Notes: a model not told the origin generated them from the sequence alone. Shown: positions 24,549-33,688, counted from the first letter of the stretch. The stretch is DNA of 64,000 nucleotides from PCRC01 sp040384665 (GCA_040384665.1 JAZKIY010000065.1:1-64000); one strand, 5' to 3'. Made by a program: numbers and translations.

Positions 24549-25742
24549 TTACGCTGCCGCACGCTGCATCAGGATTTCAAACGCCGGCAGGGTCTTGCCC
24601 TCCAGCACCTCCAGGAAGGCACCGCCGCCGGTAGAGATGTAGCCAATGTCTTTTTCAATGCCGTACTTGGCAATCGCGGCCAGCGTGTCGCCACCACCCG
24701 CAATGCTGAAGGCCGGTGAATGCGCAATCGCCGCCGCCAGCGTGCGGGTGCCGCCGGCAAACTGGTCGTACTCGAACACGCCCATCGGCCCGTTCCACAC
24801 GACCGTGCCGGCGCGCGCAATGATGCCGGCCAGTTCGGCGGCGGTGCGGGGGCCGATGTCGAGGATCAAATCGTCGTCCTGCACCGCTTCCACCGGCACC
24901 TTGTTGGCACGCGCCATGGCGGCAAACTCGTTGGCCACCACCACGTCGGTGGGAATGGGCACCGCCGCACCGCGCGCTTTCATCATCTCGATCACGGCTT
25001 TGGCTTCTTCCACCAGCGCCGGTTCGGCGAGCGATTTGCCGATGGGCAGGCCCATGGCCAGCATGAAGGTGTTGGCAATGCCGCCGCCGACGATCAGCTG
25101 GTCCACATTGGCGGCCAGGCTTTTGAGAATGCTGAGCTTGGTGCTGACCTTGGAGCCGGCGACGATGGCCACCAGCGGGCGCTTGGGGTTCTCCAGCGCA
25201 CGGGTGATGGCGTCGATCTCGGCGGCCAGCAGCGGGCCGGCGCAGGCCACCTTGGCAAACTGCGCCACGCCGTAGGTGGAGGCCTCGGCGCGGTGGGCGG
25301 TGCCAAAGGCGTCGTGCACGAACACGTCGCACAGCGCGGCCATTTTCTTGGCCAGCACCGGGTCGTTCTTTTTCTCGCCTTTGTTCAGGCGGCAGTTCTC
25401 CAGCATCACCACCTCGCCGGGGTTCACGGCCACGCCGTCCACCCACTTGGCGATCAGTGGCACCGGGCGGCCCAGCAGCTCGGCCAGACGGGTCGCCACC
25501 GGGGCGAGCGAGTCTTCGGGCTTGAACTCGCCTTCGGTCGGGCGGCCGAGGTGGGAGGTGACCATCACCGCCGCGCCGGCCTTCAGCGCCTGTTCAATGC
25601 AGGGCACCGAGGCGCGGATGCGGGTGTCTTCGGTGATGCGGCCGGCTTCGTCCTGTGGCACGTTCAGGTCGGCACGGATCAGCACCCGCTGGCCGCGCAC
25701 CTGGTCTTGTGCGCAAAGGTCGGTGAAGCGAAGGATGTTCAT
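24549..25742 (-). CDS. pgk: Phosphoglycerate kinase
   Basis: A 397-residue phosphoglycerate kinase transferring phosphate between 1,3-bisphosphoglycerate and ADP. RVLIRADLNVPQDE, the substrate loop TSHLGRPTEG, IVAGSKVSTKLS, and the nucleotide-binding GGGDTLAAIAKYG followed by STGGGAFLEVLEGK are all in place. The start MNILRFTDLCAQDQVRGQ is typical of betaproteobacterial enzymes. It is the first gene of the pgk-pyk-esterase-fba run. Confidence 0.98.
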   Translation of the reverse strand: MNILRFTDLCAQDQVRGQRVLIRADLNVPQDEAGRITEDTRIRASVPCIEQALKAGAAVMVTSHLGRPTEGEFKPEDSLAPVATRLAELLGRPVPLIAKWVDGVAVNPGEVVMLENCRLNKGEKKNDPVLAKKMAALCDVFVHDAFGTAHRAEASTYGVAQFAKVACAGPLLAAEIDAITRALENPKRPLVAIVAGSKVSTKLSILKSLAANVDQLIVGGGIANTFMLAMGLPIGKSLAEPALVEEAKAVIEMMKARGAAVPIPTDVVVANEFAAMARANKVPVEAVQDDDLILDIGPRTAAELAGIIARAGTVVWNGPMGVFEYDQFAGGTRTLAAAIAHSPAFSIAGGGDTLAAIAKYGIEKDIGYISTGGGAFLEVLEGKTLPAFEILMQRAAA

Positions 25743-25795
25743 GGCGGCGTCGTTCAGGAGTCACAAAAGCTGTTGATTTTAAGAGGGCGCCCGAT

Positions 25796-26152
25796 TCACC
25801 AGCCCAGCCCGATGTGCAGCGGCAGGTAGACCGCCATGCCCACCAGAATCGTGCCCAGCACCGCCTGCCCCTGGCCCTTGCGCCAGAAGAAGAAAGCGGC
25901 ACCGGCGGCGGCGCCGAAGAGCCGGGCGTCTTGCCAGGTGGTGGGCAGCTGGCCGTTCTGCATCACGATCTCGGGGCCGACCACCGCCACCAGCGCGGCA
26001 ATGGGTGCGTACTGCAGGCCCCGCTGCGCCCAGCGGGGCAGTTGCCAGGGTTGGCTGGAGATGAAGAAGAACGAGCGCGAAATGACGGTCACCACCGTCA
26101 GGCCAGCGATGACCCACAGCGTCCAGCCATCGGTGACGTTGGCTTCGGTCAC
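25796..26152 (-). CDS. azlD: AzlD family branched-chain amino acid transport subunit
   Basis: A 118-residue membrane protein with three to four hydrophobic segments: VIAGLTVVTVISRSFFFI, IAALVAVVGPEIV and a third at the C-terminus. AzlD is the small partner of AzlC in exporting branched-chain amino acids or their analogues. The coding region starts with GTG, which overlaps the azlC stop (GTGA). The pairing with AzlC is the main support for the name, because AzlD proteins are weakly conserved. Confidence 0.85.
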   Translation of the reverse strand: MTEANVTDGWTLWVIAGLTVVTVISRSFFFISSQPWQLPRWAQRGLQYAPIAALVAVVGPEIVMQNGQLPTTWQDARLFGAAAGAAFFFWRKGQGQAVLGTILVGMAVYLPLHIGLGW

Positions 26153-26880
26153 CGGGGGTCTCCATCGGGCAGGCCCGGTTTTTCCAGCAACAGGCAGAGC
26201 GCCACGGCGGCAGCGATCGCCACCACGATGTTGAGTTTGAACGGCAGCGCAAACGCCGCCACCGCCGCGGCACCCGCCACCCCGGCCGACACCAACCGCA
26301 ACCGGCTGGTGGCCAGCGAGCAGCCAATGCCCAGCAGCGCCAGGATGCCGGCAAAACCCAGCCCCCAGGCCATGGGCACCGCGTGGGCCAGTGCAATGCC
26401 GATCAGGCTGGCGGTTTGCCAGCTGACCCAGTTCAGCACGCTGCCGCCGGCGAGGTAGGCCTGCTCGGCCTCGCGTGTTTCGGGGTCGCTGGACGCCTGC
26501 GGGTAGCGGCGGGTGAACAGCACGTAGCTGAGGTCGGTGGTGAGGTAGCCGGTGAAGAGCCGGCGCGCCAGAGGCAAATGCATCATGTAGGCGCGCAGGT
26601 GGGCGCTGAAGACCACGAAGCGGAGGTTGACGCAGAAGCCGGTGACCAGAATCACCGCCATCGGCGCGCCCGCGGCAATCAAGGGCATGGCGGCAAGCTG
26701 GGAACTGCCGGCGAAGACCAGCAACGTCATCGCCACCGCCTCGGCCACGCTCATGCCCGACTTGACCATGGCCACGCCGGTCATCATGCCCCAGGCGGCC
26801 ATGCCGGGTGCAACAGACGCCATCTCACGCGCGCTCTGCCGAAAGGCCGGATGTGAGAAGGTCCGGCGCAGGCTGTTCAT
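26149..26880 (-). CDS. azlC: AzlC family branched-chain amino acid exporter subunit
   Basis: A 243-residue inner-membrane protein of the AzlC/YgaZ family. APGMAAWGMMTGVAMVKSGM, LLVFAGSSQLAAMPLIAAGA and TGFCVNLRFVVFSAHLRAYM are the family signature segments. With AzlD it forms a proton-coupled exporter of branched-chain amino acids. The start ATG overlaps the fmt stop (ATGA), so the pair seems translationally attached to def-fmt. Confidence 0.93.
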   Translation of the reverse strand: MNSLRRTFSHPAFRQSAREMASVAPGMAAWGMMTGVAMVKSGMSVAEAVAMTLLVFAGSSQLAAMPLIAAGAPMAVILVTGFCVNLRFVVFSAHLRAYMMHLPLARRLFTGYLTTDLSYVLFTRRYPQASSDPETREAEQAYLAGGSVLNWVSWQTASLIGIALAHAVPMAWGLGFAGILALLGIGCSLATSRLRLVSAGVAGAAAVAAFALPFKLNIVVAIAAAVALCLLLEKPGLPDGDPR

Positions 26881-27848
26881 CCCAGTGTCTGCCCTGGTTG
26901 CAGCGGAAAGCCGCGCAAAAAATCTGCCACTGGCAAGCGCTTGCCGCCGGCACGCTGCAGTTCGGTCAGGCGCAACACGCCCTGGCCGCACTGGACCCGC
27001 ACACCGTCGCCGTTGACAGACAGAATTTGGCCTGAGCCATCATCAAACCTGTCGGTAGCGCTCTCAATTTCAGAGCGCCACACCTTCACAGCCTCCCCGA
27101 CCAGCGCGGTGGACGCCCCCGGGAACGGGTCGAAGGCGCGCACGCGGCGCTCGATCACCTCGGCGGGTTGCGACCAGTCGATGGCGGCTTCGGCTTTCTC
27201 GATCTTGTGCGCGTAGGTCACGCCCTCGGCGGGTTGCGGCACGGGCGTGAAACCACCGCAGGCCGCGATCTCCAGCGCTTCCACGACCAACCGCCCGCCC
27301 AGGGTGGCCAGCCGGTCGTGCAGGCGGGCGGTGGTGTCGTGCGGCGCGATGGCGGTGCGCTCCACCAGCAGCATGTCGCCGGTGTCGAGTCCGGCGTCCA
27401 TCTGCATGATGGTGATGCCGGTGTCCGCGTCACCGGCCTCAATAGCGCGGTGGATCGGCGCCGCGCCGCGCCACCGCGGCAGCAGAGAGGCGTGGATGTT
27501 CAGGCAGCCCTGAACGGGCGCGTCCAGCACCCACTGCGGCAGGATCAGCCCGTAGGCGGCCACCACCATCACGTCGGCGCGCGCTTCGGCCATCGCTTCG
27601 CGGGCCAGGGCCGCGTCTTCCGGGTACTTGCCGTCGAGCCGCAGGCTGCGCGGCTGCGCCACGGCGATGTGGTGGTCGAGCGCGAACTGCTTCACCGGCG
27701 AGGCCTGCAGCTTCATGCCGCGGCCGGCGGGCCGGTCGGGCTGCGTCAGAACGAGCGGGATGTGAAAACCGGCGGCGTGCAGCGCCTGCAGGGCAACGCG
27801 GGCAAATTCAGGCGTGCCCGCGAAGACGACGCGGGGCGCAACGCTCAA
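26877..27848 (-). CDS. fmt: Methionyl-tRNA formyltransferase
   Basis: A 323-residue enzyme that formylates initiator Met-tRNA using 10-formyltetrahydrofolate. RVVFAGTPEFARVAL, QPDRPAGRGMKLQASPVKQ and LNIHASLLPRWRGAAPI carry the catalytic Asn and His. No ATG lies before the conserved RVVFAGTPEFA. The likely start is a TTG that overlaps the def stop (TTGA), giving LSVAPRVVFAG. Residues about 257-276 in the C-terminal domain (SEIESATDRFDDGSGQ) coincide with a weaker family B repeat copy. Confidence 0.95.
   Translation of the reverse strand: MSVAPRVVFAGTPEFARVALQALHAAGFHIPLVLTQPDRPAGRGMKLQASPVKQFALDHHIAVAQPRSLRLDGKYPEDAALAREAMAEARADVMVVAAYGLILPQWVLDAPVQGCLNIHASLLPRWRGAAPIHRAIEAGDADTGITIMQMDAGLDTGDMLLVERTAIAPHDTTARLHDRLATLGGRLVVEALEIAACGGFTPVPQPAEGVTYAHKIEKAEAAIDWSQPAEVIERRVRAFDPFPGASTALVGEAVKVWRSEIESATDRFDDGSGQILSVNGDGVRVQCGQGVLRLTELQRAGGKRLPVADFLRGFPLQPGQTLG
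27021..27078 (-). repeat. AT-rich repeat family B, weaker copy B4 (inside fmt)
   Basis: Read on the minus strand it gives GCTCTGAAATTGAGAGCGCT, then GACAGGTTTGATGATGGCTC and AGGCCAAATTCTG. It preserves the left inverted repeat (GCTCT...AGAGC) and the GGCTCAGGCCAAATT block. Divergence is higher than in copies B1-B3 and B5-B7, so chance similarity is possible. Confidence 0.45.
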
Positions 27849-28366
27849 CGCCCGGCCTCGCGCTCGGCCATCTGCCGGGCCTTGACCATTTTGGTTTTGA
27901 TGCGGTTGCGCTTCAAGGGCGACAGGTACTCCACAAACACCTTGCCCAGCAAGTGGTCCATCTCGTGCTGGATGCACACCGCCAGCAGGCCTTCGGCCTC
28001 CACCGTGTGTGGCTGGCCGTCGAGGTTGAGGGCGGTCACCCGCACCGCCACCGAGCGGGCCACGCCGTCGTAGATGCCGGGCACCGACAGACAGCCTTCG
28101 TCCGAGACCTGGGTTTCCGGGCTGGCCCACACCACTTCGGGGTTGATCAGCACCAGCGGCTGGTCGCGGTCTTCGCTGGCGTCGATGACGATCAGGCGTT
28201 CGTGCACGTTCACCTGCGTGGCCGCCAGGCCAATGCCGTTGGCGTCGTACATGGTGGCGAACATGTCGGCCACCAGCGTCTGGATGCGGTCGTCCACCGC
28301 CGCCACGGGCTTGGCCACGGTGTGCAGGCGGGGGTCGGGGTAACAAAGAATGGGCAGGAGGGCCAT
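27845..28366 (-). CDS. def: Peptide deformylase
   Basis: A 173-residue iron/zinc metalloenzyme that removes the N-formyl group from new proteins. All three family motifs are intact: GIGLAATQV, EGCLSVPG (metal Cys) and QHEMDHL (metal His pair and catalytic Glu). Start MALLPILCYPDPRL matches other betaproteobacterial enzymes. It is upstream of fmt, with a TTGA overlap, which is the common def-fmt arrangement. The LysM-protein/dprA operon is divergent. Confidence 0.97.
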   Translation of the reverse strand: MALLPILCYPDPRLHTVAKPVAAVDDRIQTLVADMFATMYDANGIGLAATQVNVHERLIVIDASEDRDQPLVLINPEVVWASPETQVSDEGCLSVPGIYDGVARSVAVRVTALNLDGQPHTVEAEGLLAVCIQHEMDHLLGKVFVEYLSPLKRNRIKTKMVKARQMAEREAGR

Positions 28367-28499
28367 GGCAGGAGAAAGTCGGTGATTTGTTGCCATTTTC
28401 GCTAATTTGCCAAGTGGCTGGTGGCGCACGCCCAATAAGCGTTGCCGGTTTGAGGCCTTGGGCGCAAAATCGCCGAACAATTCACTCCCCGGTCAGTCT

Positions 28500-28504
28500 G
28501 GAGA
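28500..28504 (+). promoter_or_regulatory. Ribosome binding site deciding a TTG start
   Basis: GGAGA lies 7 nt before the TTG at 28512. The only nearby ATG downstream (28521) is in another frame, so this site supports TTG as the start of the LysM protein. Confidence 0.6.
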
Positions 28505-28511
28505 CCTCTCT

Positions 28512-29720
28512 TTGAAACCTCATGAATTCCGCACCCTGACCACCGGTCTCGGCGCTGCGTTGGCGGTACTGGCCACGGCACTGCCGGCCCAGGCACAAAA
28601 CTTCCCCATCTACCCGGCCCAGCGGGAAACCGCGCAGCAAGTGGCGCAAAGTGGCGTGCCGCTGAGCGAACTGGCGCCCAACGCGCCCGAGGAGTACACG
28701 GTCAAGAAGGGCGACACGCTGTGGGCTATTTCCGGCCTGTTCCTGAAGACACCGTGGCGCTGGCCTGAGCTGTGGGGCATGAACCTCGACCAGATCCGCA
28801 ACCCGCACCGCATCTACCCCGGCCAGACGATGTACCTCGACAAGTCGGGCGGTCGCGCGCGCTTGAGGATGGGCCGCGCCAACGGCGACAACCTGACCGA
28901 CGGCGAGCCGATCCAGACCGTGCGCCTGTCGCCCCGCACCCGCAGCGAAGGGTTGGCGGACGACGCGATCCCCACGCTCGCACCCAACCTCACCGAGCCC
29001 TTCCTGACCGACGCGCAGATTGTGGAACTGGGGGCGCTGGAAAAAGCCCCGCGCCTGATCGCCAACAAAGACAGCCGGGTGCTGGTGACCCAGGGCGAGC
29101 GCGCCTACGCCCGCGGCAACCTGCCCGACGCCGACACCACGCCCCGCTACTGGCGCATCTACCGCAACGCCAAACCGCTGGCCGACCCCACCACCAAAGA
29201 GGTGCTGGGCTACGAAGCGCAGTTTGTCGGCAAGGCCGAGCTGGTCCGTGGCGAGTCGCTGCGCCAGACGACCGACGACAAGGGCAAGACCACCACCGAC
29301 GTGATCCCCGCCACGGTGGACATCCTCAGCGCCAAGGAAGAAATGCGCGCCGGCGACCGGCTGATGCCCGAGCCACCGCGTGAACTGCTGACCTACGCGC
29401 CACGCATCCCGCCGCAGCCCACGGCCGGGCAGATCGTGTCCGTCTATGGCAACGCGGTGCGCTACGCGGCGCAGAACCAGGTGGTGGTGTTGAACCGTGG
29501 CGCGCGCGACGGGCTGGAGCGCGGCCACGTGCTGGCCCTCATCAGCGACGGCCGGCGGCTGGTGGACCGCACCAACGGCGAACGCACCGCCGTCAAGCTG
29601 CCCGACGAACGCAACGGCCTGATGATGGTGTTCCGCACCTTTGACCGCCTGTCCTACGCGCTGATTCTGGAAATCACCGACGGCGTGCAGGTCGGCGACC
29701 GCTTCAGCAACCCACGCTGA
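28512..29720 (+). CDS. Exported LysM-domain peptidoglycan-binding protein
   Basis: About 402 residues from a TTG start, with a signal peptide ending near LPAQAQ. A LysM domain occupies roughly residues 57-107 (EEYTVKKGDTLWAISGLFL ... PGQTMYLD). The rest is a conserved region of unknown function seen in betaproteobacterial proteins encoded next to dprA. LysM binds N-acetylglucosamine in peptidoglycan, so a periplasmic cell-wall role is likely. It starts the dprA-smg gene run, with only 11 bp before dprA. An ATG 35 codons upstream would give an implausible N-terminus. Confidence 0.87.
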   Translation: MKPHEFRTLTTGLGAALAVLATALPAQAQNFPIYPAQRETAQQVAQSGVPLSELAPNAPEEYTVKKGDTLWAISGLFLKTPWRWPELWGMNLDQIRNPHRIYPGQTMYLDKSGGRARLRMGRANGDNLTDGEPIQTVRLSPRTRSEGLADDAIPTLAPNLTEPFLTDAQIVELGALEKAPRLIANKDSRVLVTQGERAYARGNLPDADTTPRYWRIYRNAKPLADPTTKEVLGYEAQFVGKAELVRGESLRQTTDDKGKTTTDVIPATVDILSAKEEMRAGDRLMPEPPRELLTYAPRIPPQPTAGQIVSVYGNAVRYAAQNQVVVLNRGARDGLERGHVLALISDGRRLVDRTNGERTAVKLPDERNGLMMVFRTFDRLSYALILEITDGVQVGDRFSNPR

Positions 29721-29731
29721 GGCACGCCGGC

Positions 29732-30865
29732 ATGCGCGGCAACGAGCTGGCCGGCTGGCTGCGGCTCACGCTGACGCCAGGTGTCGGGCCCGACACCGCG
29801 CGCCGCCTGCTGGCGGCCTTCGGCCTGCCCGAGGCGGTGTTGGCGCAACCCCTCGGTGCACTGCGCCAGGTGGTCAGCGACGCGCAGGCCAAGGCCCTGG
29901 CCACCCCACCACCGGATTTCGACACCCAACTCGCCGCCACCGAAGCCTGGCTGGACGGCGCCGCCGACCGCCGCATCTGGGGCCTGGCCGACGCCGACTA
30001 CCCTGCCGCGCTGCTGCGCACCGAAGACCCGCCGCTACTGCTGTACGCCGTGGGCAGTGGGCTGAGCGACGGCACGCTGACCGACCCGGCGCTGGCCATC
30101 GTCGGCAGCCGCAACCCCACGCCCCAGGGCTGCGCCAACGCCCAGGCCTTTGCCGGCAGCTTTGCGCAGGCCGGGCTGGTGGTGGTGTCGGGCATGGCGC
30201 TGGGCATCGACGGCGAGGCCCACACTGGCGCGCTCGACGCGGGGGGCCGCACCATCGCGGTGGTGGGCACCGGGCTCGACCGGGTCTACCCCAAACGCCA
30301 CCTCGGGCTGGCCCACCGCATTGCCGCCAACGGGCTGGTGGTGAGCGAACTGCCGCTGGGCACGCCGCCGCTGGCGCACAACTTCCCACGCCGCAACCGC
30401 ATCATTGCCGCGCTCAGCCAGGGCACGCTGGTGGTGGAGGCGGCGCTGCAGTCGGGCTCGCTGATCACCGCGCGGCTGGCGCTGGAACAGGGCAAGGAGG
30501 TGTTCGCCATCCCCGGCTCCATCCACGCGCCGCAGTCGCGCGGCTGCCATGCGCTGATCAAGCAGGGCGCCAAGCTGGTCGAGTCGGCGCAGGACGTGCT
30601 GGAAGAGTTGCGTTGGCCTGGTTCGGCCGGAATTGCTCCTGAATCCATAGCTAAATCGCTAGATTCCACTAGGGCTGAAGGCCAAAATGGCTTGAAAAAT
30701 GCAGTTTTAGAGGCTTTGGGGCACGATCCGGCCAGTCTGGACGTGCTGATGGCCCGCACCGGGCTGGACGCGGCCCACCTGCAGGGCCAATTGCTGGAAC
30801 TGGAATTGGCCGACCAGGTGGCCCGCCTGCCTGGCGGCCTCTTCCAGCGTATAGGCCGAGGCTAG
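29732..30865 (+). CDS. dprA: DNA-processing protein DprA
   Basis: A 377-residue DprA/Smf protein that loads RecA onto incoming single-stranded DNA during natural transformation. The Rossmann-like core is marked by AIVGSRNPTPQGC, VSGMALGIDGEAHTGALDAG, VGTGLDRVYPKRH and FPRRNRIIAALSQGTLVVEA. A winged-helix C-terminal domain starts after about residue 325. The linker joining them (about residues 302-323, SIAKSLDSTRAEGQNGLKN) is encoded by repeat copy B5. Downstream smg and upstream fmt/def are frequent dprA neighbours in proteobacteria. Confidence 0.95.
   Translation: MRGNELAGWLRLTLTPGVGPDTARRLLAAFGLPEAVLAQPLGALRQVVSDAQAKALATPPPDFDTQLAATEAWLDGAADRRIWGLADADYPAALLRTEDPPLLLYAVGSGLSDGTLTDPALAIVGSRNPTPQGCANAQAFAGSFAQAGLVVVSGMALGIDGEAHTGALDAGGRTIAVVGTGLDRVYPKRHLGLAHRIAANGLVVSELPLGTPPLAHNFPRRNRIIAALSQGTLVVEAALQSGSLITARLALEQGKEVFAIPGSIHAPQSRGCHALIKQGAKLVESAQDVLEELRWPGSAGIAPESIAKSLDSTRAEGQNGLKNAVLEALGHDPASLDVLMARTGLDAAHLQGQLLELELADQVARLPGGLFQRIGRG
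30633..30701 (+). repeat. AT-rich repeat family B, copy B5 (inside dprA)
   Basis: The sequence reads TTGCTCCTGAATCCATAGCT, then AGATTCCACTAGGGCTGAAG, ending GGCTTGAAAAATGC. It is nearly identical in layout to B1 and B7. It encodes the DprA interdomain linker in frame and has no stop in that frame. Confidence 0.85.
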
Positions 30866-30894
30866 GTCTGTGGCCGATGCGCTACATTAAGCGC

Positions 30895-31365
30895 ATGTTT
30901 GAAGTGCTCGTGTTCGTCTATGAAAATTACTGGCGCGGTGACGCCTGCCCCGAGTTGTCGCAGCTGGGGCGCAAGCTCAGCGCAGTGGGCTTTGACGACG
31001 AAGAAATCGAACAGGCACTGCACTGGCTGGACGGCCTGAACCTCACCGCACAGGCCTCGGCCGTGCTGCCGCCCAACGCGCTGCCGCAATCGCCCAGCAG
31101 CCTGCGGGTGTATTGCGCCGAAGAACAAGACCACCTCGGCGCCCAGTGCCTGGGCTTTGTGAGCTTTCTGGAAACCTCGGGCGTGCTGCCCGCCTTCATG
31201 CGCGAAATCGTCATCGACCGCGCGATGGCCGCGCCCGGCAACCCGGTGGCGATCGACGACCTGAAGATCATCGTGATGATGGTCTACTGGCGTTTTGGCG
31301 AAGAGCCCGACTCGCTCGTCCTCGACGAGCTGTGCGACGACACCGAAGGCCGGCTGGCGCACTGA
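30895..31365 (+). CDS. smg: Smg family protein (DUF494)
   Basis: About 156 residues from MFEVLVFVYENYWRGDA, the conserved start of the Smg family; an ATG six codons upstream is possible. Smg proteins are found beside dprA in many proteobacteria, and their function is not established. The sequence is rich in acidic helices, e.g. FDDEEIEQALHWLDGL. The gene ends 12 bp before the convergent DUF1631 gene. Confidence 0.9.
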   Translation: MFEVLVFVYENYWRGDACPELSQLGRKLSAVGFDDEEIEQALHWLDGLNLTAQASAVLPPNALPQSPSSLRVYCAEEQDHLGAQCLGFVSFLETSGVLPAFMREIVIDRAMAAPGNPVAIDDLKIIVMMVYWRFGEEPDSLVLDELCDDTEGRLAH

Positions 31366-31377
31366 GCGCCCGCCACA

Positions 31378-33657
31378 TCAACCCAGCAAACGCCCCGGCT
31401 CGGCGCTGAGCTTTTCCAGCGCGTCGCGCGTGGCGCGCACCGTCAGCGCATCGCCTTCCTGCGGCGCCAGTTCCCCACCGGCCAGCAAGGCCGCCACACG
31501 GCCCACCTGGATCAGGAAGTTCAGCCCGTCGGACGACGCGAACAGCATCAGCTGGCCGCGCTCGCTTTGCCAGGCAAACTGCACCTGGTTGACCTGGTGG
31601 TTGTGCCGCAGCGTGTACCACGCCCCCAGCTGCAAATGGCCCAGCAGCGCCCAGGCGGCCGACGGCGGCGGGCTGGGCATGTCGGCGTCGGCGAGCACCT
31701 CGATGGACGACGCGTCCACCCCCACCATCAGCTCGATGCTGACCGCGTCCAGCGGCAGCCCGCCCAGCTCGCCCTCGTCGGCCACCAGGTAGTCTTCGAG
31801 GTTGGACAGCCGCTTGGCCAGCGCCTCGATGTGGGCCTGCGCAATCGGCTCGGTGCGCGACTGGAAGGCCTCGGTCAGGGTGTCGCTGAGGGTCTTGATG
31901 CGCCGCTCCTGCTCGTTGGGCGCCAGCCCCAGCATGTCCATGCCGGTGCGCAGCTGCTTCAGCAGCGCGGGCAGGTTGGCAATCACCCGCGCCCGCTCAT
32001 GGCGCGTGGGTTTGGCGCTGGCAGCCCAGACGAGGTCGGCCGCCGAGCGCTTCAGCGCCAGGGTGTCGGCGTGTTGCGGGCCGTTGCGGATGTCGGCCAT
32101 GGCCAGCACCTCGGCCCAGATCTTGAAGAGAAAGTCGCGCACCGTCTCGCGCACCGGCATGTCTTTCAGCAGGTTGCGCAGCTCGATGGTGTACTGGATG
32201 GCCAGCGTTTCGCGCTGCTCGACCTGCTGCGCCACCGTCACCACGCGCTGCGTCGCATCGGGCGCGGTCAGGTGTTTGGCGAGGAATTTCTGGAACTCGT
32301 CCAGCACCAACTGGAACACCCGGCGACCGGTTTCCGGGTACTGCTCGATCACCTGCACCACACGGCGGATTTCCAGTTCCAGCGCCTGCCCGTTCAGGGT
32401 GGCCGCGTCAAAGCCCATGGCGCAGGCGCCCATGCGGTCGATCAGCAGCCGGGCCGGGTGGTTCAGGGTGCTGAAGAACGCCGGCTCGGCCAGCGCCACC
32501 CGCAGCACCGGCATTTGCAGCCGCGCAAACCAGACCCGAATGACGGCCGGGATGCGCTCTTCGGTCAGGATGCTCTGGAACATCAGCGCGACCACCTCGA
32601 TGGTGGCTTTTTCACTGGAGTTGGTGGCCTGCTGCTTCAGTTCGGCACTGCGCTGGCGCAGCGAGTTGGCCAGCTGCAGCACCTGGGCCGGGGCCTGGCT
32701 GGCGTCGGCCAGCTGGTCCATGGCCAGGTCGACCTGCAAACCCGCCGGGCTGGTGCGCAAGGCGTTGGACAGCGCGGGGGACAACACCGACGCCGGTGCG
32801 CGCTGGTGGGTGGGTTTGAACTCGCTGACGTGGTCGCCCAACACCCGCATCAGCTCACCGAGCACGCTTTCAGCGCGTTGCGGCGACTGCGCCAGCCCCT
32901 CGCCGTCGGGCACTGTGCGTGTTGGCTTGGGCTGCGGTGCCGCGCTGGCCTGGACTGGCGCACGTGCGCTGACGAACGGCTCAATGCCACCCCACTCGGT
33001 GCGGCGCACCAGCGGCCGCAGGTCAATCTCGGCCATCACACCGGCGTCGATCAGCAGCACGTTGGCGGCATGGTAGGCCTCGACCAGCACCGGGGCCAGG
33101 TGCTGCGGCCAGACGTCGGGCAGCAGGTTCCACGCGGCGTGCGACAGTTCGCAGGCCAGCCACTGCGCCACCAGCTGCTGGGCCAGCACCTCGGGGCGCA
33201 GGATGTCGTTGGGGGGCAAGTCGCCGGTGGCTTCCAGGTGCTGCACCCGCAGCCGCAGGTCGCTCAGCTCCCAGGACACGTGGTCGAGCAGCGACAGGCT
33301 GAGCCGCGACGACAGGATGTGGTTCTCCACCACGTCCTTGCCCATCAGCTCAAAGGTGATTTTCTTCGGGTCGGTGCCGCGGTTGGGCGAGGCGGTTGCC
33401 GATTGCAGCGCGCTTTGCCAGGCGGTGGTGGTGCGTTGCACCCAGTCGGCACCGCGTTCGCGGAACGCCGCCCAGGCGTCGCGGCGGACCTGCGTGTCGC
33501 GCCCGCTGCCGGTCTGCTCGACCAGCTCTTCCAGCCGCAACTGGATGGCCCTGGCCAGGGCCGGCAGGCCGGCACAGGCCACTTGGGCAAACCGCTCCCG
33601 CGCCTGCGCCGCGAGCGCCAGCGACGCCACAGGAGGACGGGGGGGAAGCGGGCTCAC
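31378..33657 (-). CDS. DUF1631 family protein
   Basis: A 759-residue, mostly alpha-helical soluble protein without a signal peptide. It matches my recollection of DUF1631, a family of proteobacterial proteins of unknown function: ELMGKDVVENHILSSRLSLS near residue 110, LRVALAEPAFFSTLNHPARL near 390 and VRETVRDFLFKIWAEVL near 500. The tail (about 680-745) resembles the family's conserved end. The start is probably GTG, since no in-frame ATG is nearby. It is 31 bp after secF on the same strand. Confidence 0.85.
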   Translation of the reverse strand: MSPLPPRPPVASLALAAQARERFAQVACAGLPALARAIQLRLEELVEQTGSGRDTQVRRDAWAAFRERGADWVQRTTTAWQSALQSATASPNRGTDPKKITFELMGKDVVENHILSSRLSLSLLDHVSWELSDLRLRVQHLEATGDLPPNDILRPEVLAQQLVAQWLACELSHAAWNLLPDVWPQHLAPVLVEAYHAANVLLIDAGVMAEIDLRPLVRRTEWGGIEPFVSARAPVQASAAPQPKPTRTVPDGEGLAQSPQRAESVLGELMRVLGDHVSEFKPTHQRAPASVLSPALSNALRTSPAGLQVDLAMDQLADASQAPAQVLQLANSLRQRSAELKQQATNSSEKATIEVVALMFQSILTEERIPAVIRVWFARLQMPVLRVALAEPAFFSTLNHPARLLIDRMGACAMGFDAATLNGQALELEIRRVVQVIEQYPETGRRVFQLVLDEFQKFLAKHLTAPDATQRVVTVAQQVEQRETLAIQYTIELRNLLKDMPVRETVRDFLFKIWAEVLAMADIRNGPQHADTLALKRSAADLVWAASAKPTRHERARVIANLPALLKQLRTGMDMLGLAPNEQERRIKTLSDTLTEAFQSRTEPIAQAHIEALAKRLSNLEDYLVADEGELGGLPLDAVSIELMVGVDASSIEVLADADMPSPPPSAAWALLGHLQLGAWYTLRHNHQVNQVQFAWQSERGQLMLFASSDGLNFLIQVGRVAALLAGGELAPQEGDALTVRATRDALEKLSAEPGRLLG

Positions 33658-33688
33658 ATCGGCACAGGCTGGGTGGCGTGGCGCAGGG

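Noticed and set aside
31113..31409. Alternative plus-strand frame within smg
   Set aside because: Arg/Pro-rich out-of-frame reading of a well-supported gene.
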